NCBI GenBank assembly: GCA_949130485.1
Contig: OX422192.1
Coordinates: 6,549,085 to 6,613,084 of the forward strand
Direction: 5' to 3'
DNA: 64,000 nt
From: Agelas oroides
Taxonomy: Eukaryota; Porifera; Demospongiae; Agelasida; Agelasidae
Shown here: one piece after another, positions 11,401-23,110 of the stretch
Layout: every line of letters begins with the position of its first letter
How positions within the stretch are numbered: the first letter of the stretch is position 1
Notes under the pieces: model-generated
Database searches by the model: none
What the model saw: the letters and a program-made list of their open reading frames with translations, nothing else
What the model was told of the DNA's origin: nothing
Position numbers and translations under genes: made by a program

Positions 11401-12972
11401 TCAATATGTAGCAAAGCTAGAAAACTTTTAGGCTTACTCTACCGGAGATTCTCCCATGACACCGAGCCGCATGCCCTTCTGCAACTATATCTGTCACTGG
11501 TAAGGCCCCATCTTGAGTATGGGAGTCAGGTTTGGGATCCACATCTTCAAAAAGACATAAACTAACTTGAGAGGGTGCAAAAATTTGGATTGAGAATATG
11601 TGCTAAGCAATGGGACTTGAGCTACAATGAGCTTCTGTCAAACTTTGAAGTACCCACATTAAATGATCGTAGGGTGTATCCCAAACTTGCTACCATGTAT
11701 AAAACTGTACATGACCTCCTTGTTTTCCCTCCTGTTTTTGTACGTCATAGTACTAGGGCATATGTAAATAGTAATAGTTTTATTCAACCATATGCGCAAT
11801 ACCAACAGTTTCTTGTACTCATTTGTTCCACATTCAATTTCACTTTGGAACTCATTACCTAATAGTATTACTAATGCACATTCATTCACTTCCTTTAAGT
11901 CACAGTTAGATACTCATCTTTATTATAATAGTTAAATACTTGTAATATGGGTGCATCTTTTATTAGCTTACTGCTGCTGTTGTACCCTTTGCATATTGCA
12001 TAAATTTATTACAGAAAATAAAAAAAAACAAAATAACGACAGTAATTCATCAGTGATGTTGTTCAAACTATCACTGCAGGGAGGAACCCCACAAAGAAGA
12101 TGCACTATTGCAACAGACGGTGGTGCTGCTGCTACACAGTGGTCCTTGTGATCACAGCTTTGCTAGCCCTTGCAATCATCATTCTCTCCCAAGAGCCTCA
12201 TGTCAGCCCTTCAGTACGCCCCTACTATGTATTTCACAACAGTACTGCAGAGTTGCTTTTTGACTACATGCCTTTCCTTGATCGTATTGCACTAGCTATG
12301 GACAAGAATTGTGGTGCCAAACTCTACCAGATACAAGACCAGGATTGTCGTTCACTGCAAACACTGAACACAAGTTATGTTGATCCTAATGACAAAGTCG
12401 ACTTTATTTACATGCTGCCTCAATCAGTAATCCATTTCACTGTGAACTCCGACACAAGTGGTCAAATATGGATCCTTTCTGACTATGATTCTGCTAGCAC
12501 ATTTGGCGTTAAACCACCAGACTGCTTCCATCCTCCCCCAGGAGCATACTGCTTTCAGGCTGCAGAACACCCTGGAAATTATCTGCATACTATTATTCAG
12601 CCTGCTAATTACTTCATACGCTTCTATCCTACAAACACTGCTCGGGATGTTAAATGGTACTTCAACCGAACCATTTTTGATATTAAAGCAATTGATAAGC
12701 AACACAATGGTGTACCCCTGACGCAAGTTCCCACTACCTTTTTCTTTCCCTTTCCGTACAAGACAAGTTGCATCTTGCTGAATGTTCCTGAACAGTCACC
12801 GTGTTACAGTGGTAAATTACTAGCCACCAATGTTGTAAGACAAGATGACTATCTCATCTTTCCAGCCATACTTCTTTTCACTGGTGTTATAATACTGATT
12901 GTACTAGCAAGTGTGCATGTATGCTGTCAATGCAGAACATCTTCTTATGAAAAACTTAGATCCTATTATTAA
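8431..12972 (+). CDS. CARD / two-pass membrane protein with six-Cys ectodomain, copy 1
   Basis: Four exons are proposed: 8431-8458, 8525-8842, 9693-9797 and 12080-12972. All junctions are phase 1, borders are GT/AG, and the sum is 1344 bases, giving 447 residues. Residues about 12-110 form a CARD (VLQTCHFKLRSELNVPILLP..., AAKVDKLVAEL, FLERFIQCL). Residues 116-150 form a linker ending SPSTPLLVGTG. Next come a basic/Cys patch (CNRRWCCCY), TM1 (about 169-186), an ectodomain of about 220 residues with six cysteines shared with copy 2 and sites NST, NTS and NRT, TM2 (about 409-431) and a 16-residue tail. CARDs recruit other death-fold proteins, so the N-terminus should be cytosolic and the middle extracellular. 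The ectodomain matches nothing I recognise. No Death exon was found here. The alternative is two genes, CARD plus linker and TM plus ectodomain; the uniform phase and copy 2's missing internal ATG argue against that. Confidence 0.75.
10880..11180. repeat. Short degenerate tandem repeats in copy 1 intron
   Basis: Units containing CCAGTAACATAGGTA and TTAGGTACCTGGTAATGTA recur three times between 10910 and 11030. At 11131-11174 the words CACCGATAAAAGATGCAATC are duplicated in tandem. The remaining intron sequence from 9800 to 10880 shows only one hairpin (10008-10077, TTCCCAGGCC against GGCCTGGGAA) and nothing coding. Confidence 0.6.
11325..12035 (+). mobile_element. 5'-truncated non-LTR retrotransposon (LINE) 3' end
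   Basis: The translation starting near 11326 reads VDSYKYLGLLISSDLTWSHH, then ARKLLGLLYRRF, then SLVRPHLEYGSQVWDPH. This is the typical thumb/C-terminal part of LINE reverse transcriptases of the jockey/CR1-like groups. A stop codon at about 11562 and a frameshift near 11820 break the frame. A short LWNSLPNSI-type C-terminus follows in the shifted frame, ending at about 11935. An A-rich end lies at 12015-12035. It is a dead fragment in the intron just upstream of the membrane-domain exon of copy 1. Confidence 0.85.
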
Positions 12973-13179
12973 AATTGAGTGTGCTAGCTGTGCTATAATG
13001 CCTGCTCTCATTGTGTCTCATAGTAACTGTTGTGCTTGTGTGATGAAGCTTACTTGCATTCTTCACAATAGGTGTGTTTTTTGGTATATTTGTTACATGG
13101 CTATAGGACATGTAATACTTAATAGGTATACATATTTTTATACCCTTTCGGGAAAACCTACTTGTTGTACAACAGTTAT

Positions 13180-13370
13180 TGCATTGTCAACAACACCCTG
13201 GGGGCATGATTGCGTTGAAATATACGTGGCGGCGCGCGGTACATCGTGCATTCATAAAAAAAACTGTGCCGTGCGACGATTCAGACAACAATGGGCGTGG
13301 CATGAATTTGGTCTGCAGCTGGGAGTACTGCAAGGTGGCAACGGAGCTCTTGTGGCCTTAACTGCGGTAA
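13180..13370 (+). other. CpG-rich exon-like segment
   Basis: A local island with GGCGGCGCGCGG and further CpGs ends in GCG|GTAAGT, a strong donor at about 13366. It could be a 5' untranslated exon and promoter of the RRM gene starting at 15203. No matching ATG frame supports coding. A frame that runs across it from 12911 overlaps the 3' end of copy 1 and is not credible. Confidence 0.25.
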
Positions 13371-15202
13371 GTTACATGACGCGTGTATATGCGTATACCA
13401 TTCTATTGTGCATGAATCGTGAACCTCCATGGCTACCTGACACAATAATTATGAGAACAGCCAGCAGTAAGTAATATTATTTCAAAAACTAGTTATAATT
13501 ATGCGTTAAGCTGACAGAAACTAATAGACAAGATGACTGCACAGCTGTTGCTGATATTGTTTTAGAAAGTACTATCGCTTTTTCCATATGTCTACTCTTC
13601 TACTATACTCAGTGACTCCAAAGCTCTTTTATTATTATAAACAGCTAGTAACCAGGATGCCTGAAGGTGGCAGCTAGCTAGGACTGATAATATACAGAAT
13701 GGTATCATGATAAATGCAGAATGATGTATAATTATATTCCCTTGAATAGGGCAAGTACTGTTACCAAGTGCATGGTGAGATGGACAAGTCAGGGGGTGAA
13801 GATATCCCAGACAAAGGGGTTGTGGAGCACCTCAGAGGTGTATTCAAGGATAAGGTGAAGTTGTGATGTACAGAACAGGGGACATTAAGATAGGGAGGTT
13901 CTGGATCATTCAGAACACTTGAATGGTTCATATAAAAAGTGTTTTGGGATTGTTTTGGAGTGGCATGGCTGCATTGAACCTATTGTCCACATGGAAGTCC
14001 CCTGCCTTATCTTATGCATAATACTGTCACAGTAGTAGAGATATTGGATGTTGATCTTATATGGTAAGTCCAAGATCCATTGTTCCAGTACAATAGCAAA
14101 AGATATTATAGTATAGTCAAAAGTTTTAGTTTCATTATGTATTGTACTGTACTAGCTAAGCCACCACATTGTTTTTAAAAGCAGTGTGAATCTTTTGCAC
14201 CTACATGTTCACTTTAGCAGGACATATTACCATATTTATTTGAACGCTATACATGTTATACGGCTGGAATAGCCAAATATCAGTGAATTAACCTACAAAT
14301 ATTACAGTTACATATGTACAGCCATAGAGCAATATCAGGCCCAGTTCTGAGAACTGCATCTTTCAGGTAGCTGTTCTGCTGCTATAGGAAGTTAAGTTTC
14401 CATAGCAAGATAGAAAAGAGGACAGACATGCATACGAGAAAAAGAATCAAAGCCACAAATTTTCACCCAAACTTTATAATTATTTAGTGATAAATCTGTG
14501 CCCTTTGCAAAATACATGCACATGCACTGATGCAATATACATTGTGTTAAATTCAGTGCAACCCATTGCTCACTTACAAGCGATAATGCAATTTCAAAAC
14601 TTTGTAGGGAAACAGCATTTAGCAAAGCATTCACTACTGCAGTACTTTCATAGTACTATTGTCTTGCAATTTGATTGGAAATCTATCGGAGGCCAGGGTG
14701 GCAGTATTTTGTCCTTCTACTTTAGTGCCAATCCACTTGGTATACTGTAACCAAGATGTAGGGGGTCAGTTGATGTATATCATGCACTACTAGAATCACC
14801 TGTGCACAACGTTATACAGCAAGCATTTGAACTCATGTGCAGTTATCAGCCATGCTTTTAAGTGTTCCAACTATATATAATTTTTTTTTTTTTTTTTAAT
14901 TCACTGTAAAAAGGAAATTGTCATTTCAACAAGCCATTAAGCTATCTGAGTTTCAGGTAAGTAAACATATTATATGCATGGACAGTTAATTCTGTGAACA
15001 AATTGGTTAAGAATCGAAAATACATTACAACAATCACCTCTTCCTCGGAGCCTAACATTTACTCATTTGCATCACAAGCAAGTAGTCAAGAATGCTTACT
15101 CATCTGCATCACAAATGCCAGACTACTTGCTTGTGAAAATCACTATACCTCCTAATGTACATTGAGCTTGATTTTTACACTCAGCAACCAGAGTCTGTAG
15201 TA
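13371..15202. other. Intergenic or 5' intron, no feature seen
   Basis: AT-rich sequence with a T-run at about 14880 and no conserved-looking frames, elements or inverted repeats that I can identify. If 13180-13370 is a 5' exon, this would be the first intron of the RRM gene. Confidence 0.3.
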
Positions 15203-18200
15203 ATGGAGGGAACCAAGAGGAAGAGGAGTGACAATGAGGGCAGTACAACAGCCAAAAAATCTCGTCCGTCATCCACTCCTATCTTAGAGGTACATAACAG
15301 TATAATGAATGCATATGTACATCAGTTTGATATAGCTACTATGAGTTCTCTCACATTTGCATGGGTGAGTATTAATTGCTTGGATTTATTCTTTTCTGTC
15401 TTGGAAAGTGATCACGACTGCATAGCTGTAATGTCTTTCTGCAGGTGCAGGATCAGAGTTATGAGCTGATCATACATGGTCTGGAAAGTTCTACAAGCAC
15501 TGCAGATATGAAGGGGTATTTTGAACAGTATGGAGATGTGTCTGTAGCTGAGGTGAGTCTGTTAGTGTGTGTATGCATGTGTTTGCATGTGAGCATAAGC
15601 ATGTATTGCCTCGCTCCCACGCTAAGGTATGTACATGTGCTTGGCTGTAGAAAGCCCTTGGCCCGTGCTGGGTGAGCCGATTGTCTCAAATTTGCATGAA
15701 TGCACGAAACAAACAAACACACAAACAAACAAACAAACAAACTGTTGTGTGTTCATTGAGTCAAGCTAGTTTGTTAAATGAGCACAAAGTGCATCTAGCA
15801 CATAAAAATTTCGGCACTGCTTTGTGTACATTGGATGCTCATCACTTCCTCTTGCCGGGCAATGACTTTAACTACATTAATTTGCATCTTGTGTTATTAT
15901 GTGGACTTTTTTTCGCATCTTGGGGTTTAAAAAGGTAGGTATTGTCATTGATGTGATGATAGGATAGTTCGCCTGCATGCTGTTCACATCACACACTTCC
16001 AGCCCAGACAGCATGCACCGTTGGTATGCTCTGGAAAAACTCACGTTGTGTCAACAGCGGCTTTTGTTCCTACCACCGCCTCTCTCTAGCCTCATTCCCA
16101 GACTCTTGTGAGCATATGTTTATGTACATATCCTACATTCTGCCAGCTGAGAACCTCCTATACTGCAAGATAAAGGAAAAGATCATCTCTATCCCCTAGA
16201 AAGCGAATCTGTACTGAGTGTGTGACATTATATTGTCACAACACTGTGACTTGACCACACAAATAGCTTTATTCAGGTGAACATGTAAGCATAATACTGC
16301 ATGAATGGAATTATGTGTACTAAACGACTCAGTATAAGTGTGACAGGACAGAAAATAGTATTGTTTACCACTACTGCATGTGTTGTGTGGGAGGAGTGAG
16401 AGGATGGATCGAGAAAAGCCCACATTCTGTCACGCAAAAGAGCAGGCACAGAACAAGACTGGAAATATGTCTATATATTGAGGATTTGCAAGTGCAGTCA
16501 TTGTCCGTGTGTATGCTACTTTCTCTTCCCCAATTGAGTCTTGGGATGATCCAGCACTAAAAACGGATCTGCAGCTAAAATGTATATACCATTGACACAA
16601 ATTCTTTCCAACTGTATAAGGAAATGTTCTTTTGGACTTTTCACTTTTGCCCTGAACACGACTAGACCATATAGTTGCAATAGTTGTTTGTTTTGAGGCA
16701 ATGGAGGAGGAGGTGAAGCCGGGAATCGAAACCACGGCCCCTGGCTTGAGCTGCCAGTGCTCTGGCCACTGAGCTACAATCACTACTAAGCTACGACCAC
16801 CAGGCAACCACCAGCCCTCACAATCCTCTCCATATACTGTACAGGTGGTACTGAATGCTTCAGTCTCAACACCTGGTGCCACTCAGTATGTGCTATCAGA
16901 ATTTTGTTAGGGGTTGACCAGAAAATTTTCTCCATCATGAAAAATCCCATGCTGAGTGTTTCCTCAAAACAAGCAACCTGTCTTCATCTTCATCTTGAGG
17001 CAAGATCATATAGTTGCAATATCAACAAAAGTTGGTATCAGAGAACCAGCCCTGACAACCAGTTCTAAACCTTGAGACAGGCCGGGTTGTGCCTACTGAG
17101 AGCAGTACTACTCTACTGTCTATGCTACTAAGTGTACACAACATGCCGCATCAGCTATGTGGGTATGGTGAAGGCAGCCTTAAATAGTAGCTTCTCCTTT
17201 GGGTTCTGACACAGATTGAAAAACAGTGCTCAATGCTTTTCAAGTTCAGGCCTCACGGATTTACCACTTGTGCAAACAAAGTCAGTGACACCAGAGGTGG
17301 CCAATTATCGAGTAGAATTTTTACTGGTGTGACTAAAAATTAAGACATTCCAAAACATATCAAGAGCTGGAAAAACAAACAAACAAACAAACAAAAAAAA
17401 TCAGCACAAAATCAATTATTGGGGAACAGCATGCCCTAAGTAATTGTTGTGGAGCCTCCTTCACTAGTTAATAATTTGCTGCATTTACACACACATGCAT
17501 GTACACGGTCATAAACACACATACACCATGCATAGCCTCATTCCGCTTCCCCAGTTTTTACCTTCCGTTTGCGTTCACAATAATACACGGGAGCGAAGAC
17601 TGGTTTTAATTTTCCACTGATCTTCTGATTCGGTGTATTGTCATGAACGCAAACGGGAGGTAAAAACAGGGGAGGCCTGGGAATGAGGCTACACCATGCA
17701 TATACACATACCACACACACGACAACACAAACACATCACACACACACACCATCACTCACACCACGCAAACACAACACTCACATATCACACACACATACAC
17801 ATAGGTGAAGGATATCGATACAGGAACATTGCAAGGCTTTGTCAGAATTCACTACTTTGATGATGACATTCAGATGAAGGTGCAGGGTATGAAACATGTC
17901 ATCAAGGAGCACGAGGTGGAAGTCGAGTTTCTACAGGTGTGTGGAATACTCAACATCATTGTATGGTTTTACACTTTACATATTCTAGTATCCCGCTCAC
18001 GTACACATGTATGTATGTAGTCTTGTCCATCTGTAGGTCTGAAAGTCAGGAAATTACACAAACAGGCTGTTTAATTCCGTGAAGACTAGCTAGCCAGGTC
18101 AATTGGGCAACTACCTTAATCTCCCAAAAATAGGCCCACACTCGTAAGTAGACCATTCCTCCTACTTGAATGAAGTTATTGGTAAGCTTACTTTTCTCTT

Positions 18201-20265
18201 GAAAGTGCATCCACCTATTTATGCTGCGCATGTGGTTATGTTTAGTAAGAAGAACTGAGGAAGCAGTACTGTGCAAGACTAATAAATATTAAAGGCTGGC
18301 ACCGTTTGCTGTTATTGCACAAGCAGGCGCATGACAAGAGAGGCATTACAGAATTGGCGGTCATGCAGAGTCCTAACCTGAAACACCTTCTGGCTGACAG
18401 TGATCTAGAATGTACCATAATCTCCCAAAAATATGCTCATGGGCAATGAACTTAAGTGGCTCCTCAAAGACGGGGGCGGGCGTATTTTCTAGGTTTTGAG
18501 CCACCTCACATGCAGTTAGTCTAGCCCTATAGATGTACACATGTGGTGAGCCAGGCCAATTCTAACATTTAATGCGGCAGAGCAAGAAATCTAAGACCAG
18601 TGTATATGGCTCTGCATGTTGAATTTGACATGGAATAATTATTCATACCAGAATCTTTGTTGCTTTTTGGTTTACAATTGTTCTCTTCTCAGAATGCAAA
18701 CACCTCTTTGCTACCGATCCTGAAAATCACCATATCAACTACTGAAGATGTTATCGAGATGCTTCCACCTAATTGGGAAGCTATGGTGAAAAAAGTAAGT
18801 GCTCATCATCAATGTGGAGTCATGTCATAGTACAGTTAGCTTCATTCCCAGCCCACTATTCAGCTGCAAGATACAATCCGGAAGTAGCCCGAGAATGAAG
18901 TTTTTTTGTAATACACTATTTTAAGTCATCTTAATTTTATAAATTGGATTGACACTAACCAGGAGATTACCAAGCCTATAATAAGTGAGCATGCACCTCA
19001 TTGTTAATGGATTGTGACTGCATCATGGCCAAAATCAAGGGAATGCTATAAGGCAGTTCTGTGGGTAAGACAGTACAACAGCCAAACTATCTGTATGCTT
19101 TACCATTACATTTTATCAATGCTACACTCTGAGACTAAAATCTGTCTCTGCCCGCCAGCAGATTATTTAGTATGTGTTGCACTCCCATGCAACACTTCAA
19201 ACTAACCTATTAGCAATCTGCAAAATGTTCACCCGTACAAGTCACTTGTGATAAATACGGTATCCCCTTGATTCTTTCATCCTCTGACAGGCTGTGAAAA
19301 ATGCTGAACAACCTTTCATGCGAACCTGGAGAATTCTGACCAGCACTAATCGAGTGGATGTTGATATGGGTGAATTTGTGGCAGTGGTGAAAATATATTG
19401 CAACAGACCTTCTGTTGTTGGTAGTAATGCAGCAATGGCAGCATCCTGTGTTCTGAAAAACACCATCCTTCCAAGGTTGGTTGATACCTTTAGCACCTAC
19501 ATACTGAACAGTGTTATTATATATAAGGAAATGAGTGTCTGTGAATTGCAAGTTTAGTTTATTTCCATAATTTTTCAATACAGTTATTGGATTCAGACCA
19601 TATATGGCAACTGCTTTACATTATGAAAGTCTGTTAACAGGCTCAAACACATGTTCACTCTCAAGACTAGTACCTGTCATGCATGCTGCACAAAACAGAA
19701 CCTGTAGCTACATCATAGTTGGTTCATGAATAACTGAAGTGGGATCTTACTACTACTGAGCATTTACAGTGTGGAAGAGACCTTCATAGCAAATAATATG
19801 ACTTTGATGGTACAAGGCTTAACACCATTCTCTTCAGGGAGTTGGGGTAGTGAATTTCCAGAGGTAGCTCTAGTGTCTGCGTTTGCTAGTTTTTCAAATG
19901 CCAATATACTGATTACCAGACTGAACCAGCGATGTGTGGGCTACTGGGTCCAAAAAGTAATAAATAATATTGGAGTGAGCCTGAGTGAGCTCCACGCTAT
20001 GTGCTTATGTTTATCAGGCATACATTATTCTGTATGTTTGTTGCAACATAATTTATTACTACTTATTATGAACTGTGTATACCCTTTTCTCACATGCACA
20101 AACACACATGGTGCACAATGGATGATGCAGGGCCGGTGTTCCTTCTTCACATGTGTGTTTACATGTAACATACAGCGAACCGTAACTCACTTGTTTCTAG
20201 ATATTGTCGAAAGCCTATCTTTCAGAAGTTACTATATAAGATTGTGTGCTTATTTGATGATTTGA
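15203..20265 (+). CDS. RRM-containing, nuclear-type RNA-binding protein
   Basis: Exons: 15203-15289, 15445-15552, 17805-17936, 18693-18794, 19291-19475, and a last part from 19770. Phases run 0,0,0,0,2 and agree at every junction. The first exon gives MEGTKRKRSDNEG...AKKSRPSS, a likely bipartite nuclear signal. Exons 2-3 form one RRM: YELIIHGLESS is the RNP2 strand, MKGYFEQYGDVSVAE the first helix and strand, and GTLQGFVRIHYFDD the RNP1 strand, which has Val where many RRMs have an aromatic. The layout resembles hnRNP/TDP-43-type RRMs. Exons 4-5 (LLPILKITISTTED..., AVKNAEQPF..RTWRILT...CNRPS) form a module I do not recognise but which recurs in the minus-strand gene at 57-61 kb. The 3' end is uncertain: the frame from 19770 is open to a TGA at 20263, but donors near 19984 and an acceptor at about 20129 could shorten it. 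The role would be RNA binding; the target is unknown. Confidence 0.7.
16683..17006 (-). mobile_element. tRNA-derived SINE with 15-bp target duplication
   Basis: On the minus strand, a box A-like TAGCTCAGTGG (16766-16776) and a box B-like GGTTTCGATTCCC (16721-16733) are spaced as in a tRNA head. The insert is flanked by CATATAGTTGCAATA at 16668-16682 and 17007-17021. A related copy of about 200 bases lies at 25725-25925, sharing CAGGTGGTACTGAATGC and ACTCAGTATGTGC. It lies in intron 2 of the RRM gene. Confidence 0.7.
17533..17691. mobile_element. 159-bp hairpin element with 9-bp target duplication
   Basis: Starts TAGCCTCATTCC and ends GGAATGAGGCTA. The inner arms TTCCGTTTGCGTTCACAATA and TGAACGCAAACGGGAGG are inverted. 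CACCATGCA flanks both sides (17524-17532, 17692-17700). Relatives of its inner part occur at about 44270-44335 and 47500-47560, and diverged ones at 2010-2080 and 7690-7805. Confidence 0.85.
17705..17802. repeat. CA-rich simple repeat next to RRM exon 3
   Basis: An irregular (CA)n stretch ending exactly at the acceptor ATAG of exon 3 (17805). It gives this intron an unusual acceptor lacking a classical polypyrimidine tract. CAAA-type repeats also occur at 15705-15740 and 17370-17400. Confidence 0.7.
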
Positions 20266-21056
20266 AATGCACTAGTACAACAGTTTTATGCTAGTTTTGA
20301 CTTGTGTTTACTGTTTGTTTTATAACAAGCAAAGAGAATTGTATATTAGTTTATTTGATCACAATTATTGAGACCATCGGTACTCTTAACAATGTCCAGT
20401 TCACCTTAAATAGGTAGCTAGTTAGCTATAGCTAGAAAGATAGATGGATAGGCAGCACCCTAGTTACTTTATATAGATTAGGTCATTGCCTGATTGATCC
20501 AAGTCTGAGGATTGTTCCCAGACACCGCTATGGACTCATCAGTTCTACCTGCATAATTCTAAGCATAATGAGGAGTCACCATTAACATAATGCAGGCATA
20601 GTGGGTCATCTTTTGTAACACCATGCATGTGCAATGCAGCTGACAATAATGCTGAATCACACTAAGATACAGATATTCACAAGATGGTGAAGCTCCATGC
20701 AGTTTGGGAACCGACTCTGAGAAAATGAGTCTGTCTTCTGATGTCATATCCACAAAACATAGAGCTCAGTGCAGATCAAAGTGGCCATCTACATCATGAT
20801 CACTGGACTGGACTAATAGACTGGACTGGTGGACATGACACTACATTTCATTCTTACATTCCCTGATGTGACTCACTCACTTGTAGGGTTGCATGTTGCA
20901 ATATATGAACCCCAAAACACATCCTTTGCACTGACTGATTTTGATAATGAGCTAATTTTTTTTTTTTTTTTGATGACAATAGCAAACACGTAACCTGGGC
21001 TTCATCAACAAAGATTGTTGGGGGAGTGACAAAAGTTGCATGAACAATCAACGAAC
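20266..21056. other. Intergenic stretch, nothing supported
   Basis: AT-rich sequence following the RRM gene stop. GGTAGCTAGTTAGCTATAGC-type low complexity lies near 20410-20440. I see no coding frame, RNA gene or element with clear ends. Confidence 0.3.
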
Positions 21057-21138
21057 TAGCCTCGTTCCCAGGCCCCGCCCAGCTTTCCATCCGTACTGCA
21101 AGCGACGGAAAGCTGGGCGGGGCCTGGGAACGAGGCTA
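21057..21138. mobile_element. 82-bp perfect hairpin element, 9-bp target duplication
   Basis: TAGCCTCGTTCCCAGGC... reads into ...GCCTGGGAACGAGGCTA as an almost uninterrupted palindrome; the inner arms contain CCCCGCCCAGCTTTCC. TCAACGAAC flanks each side. A C-run follows at about 21363. Confidence 0.9.
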
Positions 21139-21484
21139 TCAACGAACCACATCTCCCTTTTAAAAAATAGGTGTTATGTAAAGTCTCCCACTGTGCAGGA
21201 CACGTTTCGGCATTTATCAGGCCTCATCAGCTGTGCTGGGGTGACTGGGAGATGGGGACTGCTTTCTCATGCACAAAATGCAGTCAGGTGGCATGTTAGA
21301 GGTTTGGTTTTTGGGCACAATAACACAGATACTGGCGTGTGCGAAATGTGATCGGGACCCACCCCCCCCCCCCCCCCACCCCCACTACTATATTACCAGA
21401 ATTTAGTCTGCGAACAAGAACACACACAAGAACACTCTCAAGACGAGCATAAATAGCACCAAGTTGGACAAGTCAGCTGACAAA

Positions 21485-21894
21485 TAGGCCTTGGTAGAGT
21501 CTGCTCACATTTCTACCCATTATTCTATTCTTTTATTCCCATAAACTTCACCTATTATTCTTTTCAATGCACCTATTATTCTCAATTATGCTAACTGGAT
21601 TTCACACATATACGCATATAAAAAATTTGAAAGTGTTTTTTTCTTCTTCTGATTCTCACCTTTCTCAGTGGCTGTGTTCTAGCATTACTGAAAGCTGTAT
21701 GTAGTCCTCTAAAGAAGATTCTTGCTGTATACATAAGAAACTTGTTACTGGGAATGAGGCTACAGTGCACTTGGTCGAAAGCAACGTTCTGTCCACCCGA
21801 TCAGGAAAGTGTACCTATTATGCCAGCATAATTCTTGATGCTCAGGAGCACCTATTATTCCCAAAATTATGCTAGCATAATCTACCAAGGCCTA
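21485..21894. mobile_element. 410-bp hAT-type MITE
   Basis: Terminal repeats TAGGCCTTGGTAGA and TCTACCAAGGCCTA are perfect over 14 bases. CTGACAAA is duplicated exactly at 21477-21484 and 21895-21902, the 8-bp length typical of hAT transposition. The interior repeats CACCTATTATTC several times. No coding capacity. Confidence 0.85.
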
Positions 21895-22922
21895 CTGACA
21901 AAATGATCCGGCCATAGCCAGACCAACCATACCAGTTCCACTATTTATCCCCCTCTATTATACACCTAGGGTATACAATTATCAGTTAGCACTTTGCTAT
22001 TATTGTATCCTTGCATCTTGCAGAACTGTTATAAAAAAATATATAATAGCACTACAAGTCGTAATAACCAATTTTGACTAGCCAGATGGGTTCAGCTTAG
22101 TCGAGAACCATATGCGCCCATTTGCTACTTAGTCCATAGTGCATTCTTTGTAGCTAGCATCCATGATTCTTTCCCTTGGAATGTCATCAGAGTGCACTAA
22201 CTGTTGCTATAACGTGACGTCATGTCCTCCCTCCTCTGAGTTTACTCCATGGGCATAATTCATTCACTGCGACAAAGACAAAGATGCAACATGTTTCCTA
22301 TTGCTGGCCAACACGTTTTCATCTGTCAATGTCACCAACCAAACTTTTATAATGAAACACAGGCCTAGCTGTCACGCCAGAATGGAGAATCTGAAGAACT
22401 TCAGTAGCTATGTGTACATTTACTAGAGTAGGCCATAATTTTTGCAACCCACATGGACTCCTGCTGAGTTATATGTCAACTTGTGAGTTCTGATGTATAA
22501 TTTGGTAGCACTTGTAAATCCTTACTGAATACCTTAGGAAGAGCTATGGTTTTATGAATATTTAATAAGAAGACATAATTATCCGTTTCAAACCGGGTGT
22601 GTCCCCCCACGTCAGCGGCTAGCGCAAGACAAAGTCACGCCCATAGCTCCTCCGTCCACCGGATGCGGCATTCGGCCTGTACCTATTAAACAGGAACCGT
22701 TTTGAAACAGGAGTGGTTTTTCGCTTAGCGAACGTTCGAAACTCCAGCGCTTGGGGCAGAAACTACAAGATAAGGCCTCAAGCTCGTTTTTTCGATCGGG
22801 GACCCTCCCCCCTCTGCCTACCTAGGAAGACAAAACGTCATTCACGTGATAAAATGGACCAGGCCTCCCCCCCTCCATTTTCGCATACTGCAAGCGACCA
22901 AAAACAAGACGGTGGGAAGGCC

Positions 22923-23110
22923 TAGCCTCGTTCCCAGGCCTTCCCCGGCTCCACTTTTTGATCGCTTGCAGTTTGCATACTGCAAGCGATCAAAAAGTGG
23001 AGCCGAAGAAGGCTTTTGCATACTGCAAGCGATCAAAAAGTGGAGTCGGGGAAGGCTTTTGCATACTGCAAGCGATCATAAAGTGGAGTCGGGGAAGGCC
23101 TGGGAACGAG
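22923..23110. mobile_element. Hairpin element with triplicated arm
   Basis: Begins TAGCCTCGTTCCCAGGCC and ends GGCCTGGGAACGAG. The inner arm ACTTTTTGATCGCTTGCAG is followed by three consecutive copies of its reverse complement, each with TTTGCATACTGCAAGCGATC and separated by GGAAGGCTTTTGCA-type spacers of about 57 bases. It sits just upstream of copy 2 of the CARD gene. The open frames across it are palindrome artefacts. Confidence 0.8.

Noticed and set aside
12424..12726. Minus-strand frames opposite the ectodomain exons (also 26868-27194, 32616-32894, 54026-54366)
   Set aside because: They recur only because the sense exons are paralogous; codon pattern and conservation follow the plus strand.
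12911..13474. 187-codon open frame
   Set aside because: Overlaps the 3' end of copy 1 in another frame, then runs through the 3' flank; composition is not protein-like.
16715..16786. A functional tRNA gene on the minus strand
   Set aside because: Boxes A and B are present, but the cloverleaf is not maintained and the unit is repeated with a SINE body and target duplications.
22923..23110. CRISPR-like regular repeats
   Set aside because: Only three units, palindromic arms of a hairpin transposon, eukaryotic context, no cas genes and no unique spacers.
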